Origin: Flavobacteriales bacterium
Lineage (GTDB): Bacteria; Bacteroidota; Bacteroidia; Flavobacteriales_D; Cryomorphaceae
Direction: 5' to 3'
DNA length: 9,432 nt
NCBI GenBank assembly: GCA_020200995.1
Contig: JAIVHQ010000319.1
Coordinates: 1 to 9,432, forward strand
Made by a program: the position numbers and the translations under genes. The notes beneath the pieces are model-generated. The model was not told where the DNA came from and did not search any database. It saw only the letters and a program-made list of their open reading frames with translations. Shown piece after piece: positions 1 through 5,891 of the stretch; positions within the stretch are counted from its first letter, which is position 1, and each line of letters opens with the position of its first letter.

Positions 1-738
1 GTGACCTCGACGGAAGAGGCCAACGACAGCGACAATATCCTCATTTTCCAAAATGCGGCTTCATCGCTGAATTTGCCCGGCAGTACCACACTCACAGCCT
101 CATTTGACAGCGGTGAGTCCATCGCTTCCGTGCAATGGTTCGTGCGCACCCTTCCCGACGGAACCTATTCTCCCGTGCCCGGTGCCGACCAGGCCACCCT
201 CACGGTGAATGCCGGCGACGATGTGCACGAAGAATACCTCGCAGTGCTCACTGACGTAGAAGGCTGTACCAATGAAGCATCGGTAAAAGTGTTTTCTATC
301 AATGTGTCATGTGGCAACAACACCAACAAGGTTTTGATCTGCCACGTGCCTCCCGGAAATCCCAACAAAGCGAAGAACATCTGCGTAAACGTGAACGCTG
401 TTCCTGCGATACTCGGCAACTCCAATTCGTACCTCGGATCTTGCGATCTCGACTACAAAACGGATGGCAACGCGGATGACGTTACCGTTAACCTCTTCCC
501 CAACCCGACGAGCAACGGCAACTTCAGGTTGCAGTACACCTCGGCCGAGAAAAAAGCCCGTTTCGTTTATGTGTACGATGCGCAGGGCCGCACTGTACAG
601 TCGGTGAATGTGGGTGAGTATCCGCAGACTTTTGAAATCGAAATGTCACTGCCCTCACAGGCCAACGGCATCTATTTTGTACAAATTGCCGGTGACGGTG
701 AAATCCTCGCAAAGGAGAAAATCATGATTGCACGGTAA
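1..738 (+). CDS. T9SS-secreted protein, C-terminal part (5' end outside window)
   Basis: This is the last 245 codons of a larger secreted protein; the reading frame is open at the left edge, so the GTG at base 1 is not a credible start. Residues about 25-100 look like one Ig/PKD-like beta-sandwich, with a W-F-V strand near 46-48 and a 'LTDVEGCTNEASV' strand as in many Bacteroidetes adhesin repeats. Residues 110-148 form a Cys/His module (NKVLICHVPPGNP, then ICVNVNAVPA, then YLGSC). Residues 161-245 match the type A T9SS sorting domain: LFPNPTSNGNFRL at the start, GIYFVQI near the end, and a basic terminus (KIMIAR). By family knowledge this domain carries the protein across the outer membrane and is cleaved on attachment to the cell surface or release. 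The substrate or binding partner cannot be told from this fragment. A terminator follows directly, so this is the last gene of its transcript. Confidence 0.88.
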   Translation: MTSTEEANDSDNILIFQNAASSLNLPGSTTLTASFDSGESIASVQWFVRTLPDGTYSPVPGADQATLTVNAGDDVHEEYLAVLTDVEGCTNEASVKVFSINVSCGNNTNKVLICHVPPGNPNKAKNICVNVNAVPAILGNSNSYLGSCDLDYKTDGNADDVTVNLFPNPTSNGNFRLQYTSAEKKARFVYVYDAQGRTVQSVNVGEYPQTFEIEMSLPSQANGIYFVQIAGDGEILAKEKIMIAR

Positions 739-772
739 GCTCACACCTTTCAGCGCTGACTGAAATTGTAAA

Positions 773-804
773 AAGGCTGTCCCCGCAACGGGGCAGCCTT
801 TTTT
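773..804 (+). terminator. Rho-independent terminator after the T9SS gene
   Basis: The stem pairs AAGGCTG (773-779) with CAGCCTT (794-800) and CCCCG (781-785) with CGGGG (789-793). It has a single bulged T at 780, a 3-nt CAA loop and a run of six T at 799-804. It lies 35 bp after the stop codon and separates the T9SS gene from the lipoprotein gene. Confidence 0.92.
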
Positions 805-882
805 CGTTTTCAACTTGTGTCGCTGTGTAGCAAACGAAAATTTGGATGCACACAGGAAATTTGGTCAAAAAGTACAGGGTGG

Positions 883-910
883 TTGGAGCTGACACATTTT
901 GCTAACTTCG
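883..910 (+). promoter_or_regulatory. Bacteroidetes-type promoter for the TPR lipoprotein gene
   Basis: TTG (883-885) is separated by 17 bp from TAACTTCG (903-910). This fits the Bacteroidetes primary sigma-factor consensus TTG-N17-19-TAnnTTTG with one mismatch (C for T). Transcription would start near 917, leaving a leader of under 20 nt before the ATG at 934. The site lies inside a possible 5' extension of the reading frame and so argues against that extension being translated. Confidence 0.65.
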
Positions 911-933
911 CACACTACCCATCCGACATCGAT

Positions 934-2481
934 ATGTTCAGAACATCAACCATTGCACTTCTCATTTTCCTCTCCGGCTGTAGCCAAAAAACAGATCAGA
1001 AAGAATCCCCCGAACCCCGCCTCGGTGTGGTGGAAATGCAGGTTACCGGCAGTCCCGAAGCCCTGCCCCGATTCGAGCGCGGCCTCCTCCTGCTTCACAG
1101 TTTTGAATACAAAGACGCCGAAGAGGAATTTCGAGCTGCCCGAAAAGCGGATCCGCAAATGCCCATGGCCCTCTGGGGCATCGCCATGTGTCAAAACTTC
1201 CCGATCTGGCTTCATGAAAATTACGACATCGGGCGGGCGGCCATCGACAGCCTCGACCTCATCAACCGCGAGGTGAGCGAACAGGAGCAAGACCTCATCG
1301 ATGCGGTGAAACTGATCTTCGCAGAAGACCTCGAAAAGCAGGAGCGCGACAACAACTACCGCGATGCCATGGCCCGGCTTCACAAAAAGTATCCCAACCA
1401 CGACGAGGTGGCCGCTTTCTACGCCCTCTCCATCCTTGGCACGGTGAAGGAAGCCCGAGATTATGAGACCTACGGCAAAGCGGCGGCTGTCGCGAAAACC
1501 GTGATTGACCGAAGTCCGAAACACCCCGGAGCCCTCCACTACTACATCCACGCCTGCGACGATCCGATCCACGCACACAAAGCTCTCGACGAGGCCCACG
1601 CTTACGCAAAAACAGCGCCCTCAGCCGCCCACGCCCTCCACATGCCTTCGCACATCTTTCTGCCACTCGGACTTTGGGACGACCTCATCGCCTCCAACAT
1701 CGACGCGTGGAATGCTTCGCACGAGCGGCGCGAGCGCAAAAACCTCGAAAACAGCGCCCTCGATTTCCACTCTTTCCACTGGCTACAATACGGCTACCTG
1801 CAGAACGGTCAAGTCGACACCGCAGCCGCCATGGCCCTGCGCATGGCCGCTTATACGGACAGCCTTCCGGCAAAACGCGCACGGAAGCACCTCGCCTACA
1901 TGCAAGCCACCTACTGCGCCGAAACCGGTGATTTTCTCGGCCCGATCGCGGAGATTGATGTGGATTTGACCGGCATCGACATTGTGACCCGCGCGCAGCG
2001 GCATTGGGTGCAGGGCATGCGCGCCTTCCGGCAAAATGAGCTGAGCGAACTGCAAGCGGCACGCGCGGTGATCGAAAAAGACTGCCGCCTCGAATCCCTC
2101 TTTCTCGACACCGCCGATTTCAAAATCTGCATCGACCTCGACCGCGAAATGCCCCGACAGATCGACATCGACCGTTCAAAAATCATGGCCCTGCAATTGC
2201 ATGCCCACGAAGCCATCCTCACAGGCCATCTCGCCGAAGCGGAAAAACGGCTTCGCGAAGCTTCCGATTTTGAATGCAGCCTCGACTTGTCTTACGGTCC
2301 CCAAATTCGCAAACCCTCGCCTGAGCTTTACGCTGATTGGCTCCTCGAACAAGGGCGCACGGATGAGGCGATTGGTTATTACGAGAAATCACTTGAAAGG
2401 GCGCCGGGAAGGCGGCTTCCGACCGAGGCATTAAAAAGCCTCGGCGGCTCCGAGCCCGCAACACCTTCAGCTCAATTGTGA
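934..2481 (+). CDS. Tetratricopeptide-type lipoprotein
   Basis: The protein is 515 aa from ATG 934. That start gives a clean lipoprotein signal peptide (FRTSTIALLIFLSGC, lipobox LSGC, lipidated Cys16). The frame extends upstream to a GTG at 817, but those 39 codons lack signal-peptide character and overlap the promoter. Residues about 45-80 (ERGLLLLHSFEYKDAEEEFRAA) form a TPR-like helix pair, and further helical repeats run to the C-terminus (LLEQGRTDEAIGYYEKSLERAPG). The family signature is two His-rich motifs: HPGALHYYIHACDDPIHA (residues 197-214) and HALHMPSHIF (233-242), followed by LWDDLIASNIDAWNAS. I know this arrangement from many bacterial 'TPR repeat' proteins with no assigned function. 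No catalytic role is visible; clustered His could bind metal (inference). It probably sits on the periplasmic face of a membrane. The next gene begins 7 bp downstream, so the two are probably co-transcribed. Confidence 0.85.
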   Translation: MFRTSTIALLIFLSGCSQKTDQKESPEPRLGVVEMQVTGSPEALPRFERGLLLLHSFEYKDAEEEFRAARKADPQMPMALWGIAMCQNFPIWLHENYDIGRAAIDSLDLINREVSEQEQDLIDAVKLIFAEDLEKQERDNNYRDAMARLHKKYPNHDEVAAFYALSILGTVKEARDYETYGKAAAVAKTVIDRSPKHPGALHYYIHACDDPIHAHKALDEAHAYAKTAPSAAHALHMPSHIFLPLGLWDDLIASNIDAWNASHERRERKNLENSALDFHSFHWLQYGYLQNGQVDTAAAMALRMAAYTDSLPAKRARKHLAYMQATYCAETGDFLGPIAEIDVDLTGIDIVTRAQRHWVQGMRAFRQNELSELQAARAVIEKDCRLESLFLDTADFKICIDLDREMPRQIDIDRSKIMALQLHAHEAILTGHLAEAEKRLREASDFECSLDLSYGPQIRKPSPELYADWLLEQGRTDEAIGYYEKSLERAPGRRLPTEALKSLGGSEPATPSAQL

Positions 2482-2488
2482 GAGTCCG

Positions 2489-3064
2489 ATGAAAGAATAC
2501 CTCCTCGTAACGCTCTATTCGATCCACGCCGCATTCGTATTGGCCTACGAGCCCGTCGCCTTTTTGATCCTCATGTCTCTGATTGCGGAATTGATGGTCT
2601 CATTCGTTATTTTCGCACTCACCGGGTTCTACCACACCCGGTACTTTTCATACCTCTTAATGGTGATTCCCGGGGCCTTTCTTATGCTTGTCGTATTTTA
2701 TCCGCAAGCCGCCGAAACGGGGGTTTACCTCGGTGACTTTCCAGAACACGAAAAGTTCAGCGGTGAACTATCAATGCCATTCTTTTACTACAAAAATCAA
2801 ATTTTGGCGGCCTTTGCCGGCGTCGTGATTGCCATGCTCCCCGATCTTCGCAATTTCAGAAACAAGAATTCTTACCATACATCGTGGCGCGATTTCATAC
2901 TGCGAACTTTTTCTGTCATGGCGGTTTGTGCCGTCGCCCTTTTTGTTGCGGAGTTTATGACCGACTACAAAACCGCGGCCCTCCTCATCATCCTCGGTGC
3001 CCGAATTGCCATGGTTTTAGCAGCTAAAAACTACCGGCGATTTATGTGGATCGCAGAACTTTGA
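2489..3064 (+). CDS. Multi-spanning inner-membrane protein of unknown function
   Basis: The protein is 191 aa with about six hydrophobic segments, near residues 4-20, 22-47, 51-72, 103-120, 136-156 and 161-179. Short charged loops lie between them (RNFRNKNSYHTSWRD at 121-135) and the C-terminus is basic (KNYRRF). There is a soluble-looking loop at about 73-100 (DFPEHEKFSGE). I see no transporter, protease or enzyme signature and do not recognise the family. The ATG lies 7 bp after the lipoprotein stop codon with no promoter or terminator between, so the gene is very likely in the same transcript and may act with the lipoprotein in the envelope (inference from position only). Confidence 0.78.
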   Translation: MKEYLLVTLYSIHAAFVLAYEPVAFLILMSLIAELMVSFVIFALTGFYHTRYFSYLLMVIPGAFLMLVVFYPQAAETGVYLGDFPEHEKFSGELSMPFFYYKNQILAAFAGVVIAMLPDLRNFRNKNSYHTSWRDFILRTFSVMAVCAVALFVAEFMTDYKTAALLIILGARIAMVLAAKNYRRFMWIAEL

Positions 3065-3296
3065 ATCGGTCCGGATGTCACTTCCATAGCCGAACGGAGG
3101 ATTTCGAAATTAACGGTCTGAAAATGTTTTGATTGCTAATTTTTGGAGCAAAAATCCTTCCAAGAATACCCCGTTTTTATCCGAAAGAAATAATGTGAAA
3201 TATCACCGAAACAGATGTACCTTTAATGCAGTGTACCGCCCTGCATAAAACACTGCAAAACCGCGGAAACACGTTCCCAAACAATTTCTAAAAGCC
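3065..3296. other. Intergenic region before the mini-gene
   Basis: This AT-richer stretch has no long reading frame that I trust. It holds a weak -7-like element, TACCTTTA at 3218-3225, with no good TTG at the expected distance, and an inverted repeat at 3227-3257. The only minus-strand frames (about 3203-3417) are 64-codon shadows without recognisable features. I see no clear terminator for the gene ending at 3064. Confidence 0.6.
3227..3257. repeat. 8-bp perfect inverted repeat upstream of the mini-gene
   Basis: TGCAGTGT (3227-3234) is the exact reverse complement of ACACTGCA (3250-3257), with a 15-nt spacer that itself contains another CTGCA. It lies 39 bp before the ATG of the 36-codon gene and just after a possible -7 element. 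It could be an operator or a leader hairpin. No T run follows, so it does not look like a terminator. An 8-bp match at this spacing could also occur by chance. Confidence 0.4.
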
Positions 3297-3407
3297 ATGG
3301 CAAAAGAGAAAAACATCCAAAAAACAAGCGCCAAAAAAGCGCCCGAGAAGTCGCTGATGGAAAAACGCGCCGCCAAAAAAGCGAAACAGACGGGCAAAAG
3401 CTCATAA
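3297..3407 (+). CDS. Small Lys/Ala-rich basic protein (36 aa)
   Basis: The 36-codon frame runs from ATG 3297 to TAA 3405-3407: MAKEKNIQKTSAKKAPEKSL, then MEKRAAKKAKQTGKSS. Twelve residues are Lys and one is Arg, so the product is strongly basic and probably unstructured. Short proteins of this kind (MAKEKN...KKAP.KSL.EKRAAKKAK) recur in Bacteroidetes genomes as unnamed hypotheticals, which is from memory and not checked here. The frame lies alone in a 400-bp gap between longer genes, and its codons use the same GCC/AAA mix as its neighbours. A role in binding nucleic acid or ribosomes is conceivable from charge alone, but nothing shows it. No Shine-Dalgarno sequence is visible, as expected for the phylum. 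Confidence 0.6.
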   Translation: MAKEKNIQKTSAKKAPEKSLMEKRAAKKAKQTGKSS

Positions 3408-3419
3408 AAAGTGTCAATT

Positions 3420-3436
3420 TAGCTTCGTAAAGAAGC
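3420..3436 (+). promoter_or_regulatory. Possible -7 element and small hairpin before the M61 peptidase gene
   Basis: TAGCTTCG (3420-3427) resembles the -7 box TAnnTTTG and differs by one base from the TAACTTCG used upstream of the lipoprotein gene. No TTG stands 17-19 bp before it. It overlaps a hairpin, GCTTC (3422-3426) and GAAGC (3432-3436) with a 5-nt loop. If it is used, transcription would begin near 3434, about 40 nt before the ATG. Confidence 0.35.
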
Positions 3437-3473
3437 AGATTCCGCGACCTTTGGCCTTTCTAAAAAAACCGTG

Positions 3474-5333
3474 ATGTCGATTTCATACCCTCACAAGGCC
3501 TTCGCCTTTCTCTTTTTCTTAGCGTCCTTTTCGGTCACTGCCCAACCAGGGGTCTCCGAACCCAAGCACCGCCTCGTGATTGACCTGGTCAACATCGAGG
3601 ACAATAAAGTCGCGATCACCCTCTACCCACCTGCCTTCGACACCGACACCGCAGTATACAACATGCCCACAATCATCCCGGGCACTTACAGCATCAGCGA
3701 TTTCGGGAGGTTTACTGAAGACTTTCACGCCATTTCCCGAAAGGGAGACACCCTGAACGTGGTGCGCCTCGACACCAACCGCAGGGCCGTGGCAGGTGCG
3801 CGCGATCTCGACTTCATTCGGTACAAAGTGAGCGGGACTTTCGACGCCCCGATGAGCGGTGGCATCTTCGAACCCGGCGGCACAAATATCTCAGCCGGAG
3901 AAAACGTATTGCTCAACATGTTCGGCTTTGCGGGCTACTTCGACGGCACCAAGCACAGCCCTTTTGAAGTGGAGGTACTTCGCCCGGCCGACTGGTACGG
4001 GGCCACTTCGCTAACGCGCCTCGATGCGCAAGACAGCACCGACTTCTTCACCGCTTCCGACTATTTTGAGCTCCACGACTGCCCCATTCTCTACGCCGTG
4101 CCCGACACCGCGAGCATGCAGGCGGCCAATGCCCGCGTGGAAGTGGCAGTGTACTCACCCACGGGCATGGTAAGCGCAGTAGAAGTAATGGCCGAAGTGG
4201 AAGACATCTTCAATGCAGCAGCTGTATACCTCGGCGGCACCCTGCCGGTAGATCGCTACAGCATATTGCTCTACCTCAGCGGCGGAGGCTCGTTTTCGAG
4301 GGGCTACGGTGCGCTTGAACACAACACATCCACGGTATTCGTGCTTCCCGAATCGCCCGTAGCAACCCTCTCGCAGACCATCAAAGATGTGACGGCCCAC
4401 GAGTTTTTTCACATCGTGACCCCGCTCAACATCCACTCAGAGCACATCCACGACTACGACTTCGTAAACCCGCAAATGAGCAAGCACCTCTGGCTCTACG
4501 AAGGCTGCACAGAATACGCCGCCCAGCACGTGCAGGTGAAGCAAGGACTTTTTGATATCGAAAAATTTCTCTCGGTGATGCGCGGCAAAATGCTGACCGC
4601 TGCGCGCTACGACACAAGCGTACCCTTCACCGAATTGAGCAGCAAAGCCCTCGACGAGCACAAGGACCAATACGGAAATGTGTACCAACAAGGCGCACTG
4701 ATCGGCATGGCCCTCGATCTCAAATTGAGAAAACTCAGCGGCGGCAACTACGGAATTCAAGACCTCATGCACGACCTGAGCGAGGAGTACGGAAGCGAGC
4801 GGCCCTTCAAGGACGATTCGCTTTTCGCGGAAATTGCGCGCCTCTCCGGTTTTCCGGAAACGGAGGACTTCCTCAACCGCCACGTGGCCGGCACCGAGCC
4901 CCTGCCCTACGCAGAACTCATGGCGCCATTCGGGGTGCTCTATGCCGACTCACTGAAGCAAACCGAGATCTCAGCTGGCAGCATCCGCATGGGTTACAAC
5001 CCGCGGCGCGAAGCCATGGTCGTGGCATCGACTGCCTCTCTGGACGAATTTGGAAAAACGCTAAACCTCAACGTGGGCGATGAGATTGCGGCCTGGGACG
5101 GCGAAGAGGTAACCCTCGAAAACTTCGAGAAAGTGATCAAAGAATTCAAGAAGCGTACCGAGCCGGGCGATAAATTCAAAGTAAAAATCAACCGCAAAGC
5201 GAAGGATTACAAAACCGAAACGGTAAAAGTACGCGCCATAGAAACTGAGCGGACCCGCAAACGTGTGTTGGAACCCATGGATGACCCCACGCCCGAGCAA
5301 GTTGCCCTGCGCAAAACGTGGCTGGGCCAATGA
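3474..5333 (+). CDS. Secreted M61-family metallopeptidase with PDZ domain
   Basis: This 619-aa predicted zinc aminopeptidase belongs to the M61 (glycyl aminopeptidase-like) family. I choose ATG 3474 over the GTG one codon earlier. Residues 1-23 form a Sec signal peptide (HKAFAFLFFLASFSVTA, cleaved before Gln24), so the enzyme acts in the periplasm or outside the cell. Residues about 30-210 are the N-terminal beta-sandwich (TIIPGTYSISDFGRF is typical of the family). The catalytic gluzincin domain has HEFFH at 309-313 (His309 and His313 bind zinc, Glu310 is catalytic). The likely third ligand is Glu343 in LWLYEGCTEYAAQH. A PDZ domain follows at about 520-595, with LNVGDEIAAWDGEEV. Domain order and length fit the family and no key residue is missing. 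The substrate is unknown, although relatives favour N-terminal Gly or Ala. The stop codon overlaps the next start (ATGA). Confidence 0.92.
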   Translation: MSISYPHKAFAFLFFLASFSVTAQPGVSEPKHRLVIDLVNIEDNKVAITLYPPAFDTDTAVYNMPTIIPGTYSISDFGRFTEDFHAISRKGDTLNVVRLDTNRRAVAGARDLDFIRYKVSGTFDAPMSGGIFEPGGTNISAGENVLLNMFGFAGYFDGTKHSPFEVEVLRPADWYGATSLTRLDAQDSTDFFTASDYFELHDCPILYAVPDTASMQAANARVEVAVYSPTGMVSAVEVMAEVEDIFNAAAVYLGGTLPVDRYSILLYLSGGGSFSRGYGALEHNTSTVFVLPESPVATLSQTIKDVTAHEFFHIVTPLNIHSEHIHDYDFVNPQMSKHLWLYEGCTEYAAQHVQVKQGLFDIEKFLSVMRGKMLTAARYDTSVPFTELSSKALDEHKDQYGNVYQQGALIGMALDLKLRKLSGGNYGIQDLMHDLSEEYGSERPFKDDSLFAEIARLSGFPETEDFLNRHVAGTEPLPYAELMAPFGVLYADSLKQTEISAGSIRMGYNPRREAMVVASTASLDEFGKTLNLNVGDEIAAWDGEEVTLENFEKVIKEFKKRTEPGDKFKVKINRKAKDYKTETVKVRAIETERTRKRVLEPMDDPTPEQVALRKTWLGQ

Positions 5334-5716
5334 CCTCCTTTCCGGAAAAAAGCCGATTCGATCCGCCCGCCGTTTTTGCCGAAAGGGAGAAAATCCCTCA
5401 GGAAAAAAACGACTTTGCGACGGCCACGCTCAGACAGCTCGAAAAAGACTTTGCCCTTCAAGGCTTGCAAATTACCCTGCCCGAAGCGGTGCCACCTTAT
5501 GGTGAACTTCTCGACATGATCGCAGACTTTCTGGACAGAGAGCAAATCGCGGGGAGTAAAGTATTGATCCGGCTGCTCTACCAACTCGACATGGACGAGG
5601 CGAAAATGCGCGCCCTCCTCGCCGAGACCCCGGCCGAAAATACCCTCCATGCCCTTGCCGATCAGATGGTGCGCAGGTGCCTGGCAAAGGTCATCACCCG
5701 CGCCAAATTTTCATAA
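5330..5716 (+). CDS. Small helical protein, unknown function, coupled to the M61 peptidase
   Basis: The protein is 128 aa. ATG 5330 overlaps the peptidase stop codon by four bases (ATGA), which suggests translational coupling. An in-frame GTG at 5318 is possible but less likely. The first 35 residues are polar and proline-containing. Residues about 56-128 appear fully helical: ELLDMIADFLDREQI, then VLIRLLYQLDMDEAKMRALL, then LADQMVRRCLAKVITRAKFS. No signal peptide or membrane segment is seen, so the protein should be cytoplasmic, unlike its exported neighbour. The C-terminal pattern (LLYxxDxxExKxxxxL...LAxxxxxRxLxKxxxRxKF) reminds me of a widespread short Bacteroidetes hypothetical, but I cannot name a family or a function. 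Confidence 0.75.
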   Translation: MTSFPEKSRFDPPAVFAEREKIPQEKNDFATATLRQLEKDFALQGLQITLPEAVPPYGELLDMIADFLDREQIAGSKVLIRLLYQLDMDEAKMRALLAETPAENTLHALADQMVRRCLAKVITRAKFS

Positions 5717-5766
5717 AGCCATCCGCCGTTTGAGGTGCGAAAATTCGGAAGCAGTGCATTGATATG

Positions 5767-5801
5767 GCTTAGAGCAAATTGACATAAAAGTCGCTTAGAG
5801 C
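5767..5801. repeat. 9-bp direct repeat upstream of odhA
   Basis: GCTTAGAGC occurs at 5767-5775 and again at 5793-5801, 26 bp apart (about two and a half helical turns). It lies 50-90 bp upstream of the odhA -7 element. The spacing and position would suit a regulator binding site, but chance cannot be excluded. Confidence 0.35.
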
Positions 5802-5851
5802 CTCATCAATGAAACGAGGGCGTGCACAGATGCAGAGCCATTATAAAATGT

Positions 5852-5859
5852 TATTTTTG
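5852..5859 (+). promoter_or_regulatory. -7 promoter element of odhA
   Basis: TATTTTTG is an exact match to the Bacteroidetes -7 box TAnnTTTG. The -33 region is poor (no TTG at 5830-5834). Transcription would start near 5866, about 25 nt before the odhA ATG. Confidence 0.55.
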
Positions 5860-5861
5860 CA

Positions 5862-5881
5862 GTTCCTGTCTGCGACAGAAC
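5862..5881 (+). other. Hairpin in the odhA leader
   Basis: CTGTC (5866-5870) and GACAG (5874-5878) pair around a TGC loop. Flanking bases around 5862-5864 and 5879-5881 can extend the stem past one bulged base. It would sit at the very 5' end of the odhA transcript if the promoter at 5852 is used. A role in mRNA stability or as an operator is possible but not shown. Confidence 0.35.
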
Positions 5882-5891
5882 CACAAAACCT

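Noticed and set aside
817..933. A 39-codon N-terminal extension of the TPR lipoprotein from GTG 817
   Set aside because: It overlaps the best promoter in the window and would bury a perfect lipoprotein signal peptide that begins at ATG 934.
946..1599. A 217-codon minus-strand frame over the lipoprotein gene
   Set aside because: It is a shadow of the GC-rich codon pattern of the real gene, with no motif or promoter.
3203..3417. 64-codon minus-strand frames over the intergenic region
   Set aside because: They are antisense to the Lys/Ala-rich mini-gene, Phe-rich by complement, and have no supporting signals.
3422..3436. Terminator after the mini-gene (GCTTC/GAAGC hairpin)
   Set aside because: The stem is only 5 bp and is followed by AGATTCCG rather than a T run.
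5779..5784. TTGACA as a sigma70-type -35 box
   Set aside because: No -10-like sequence lies 16-18 bp downstream, and Bacteroidetes promoters do not use this pattern.
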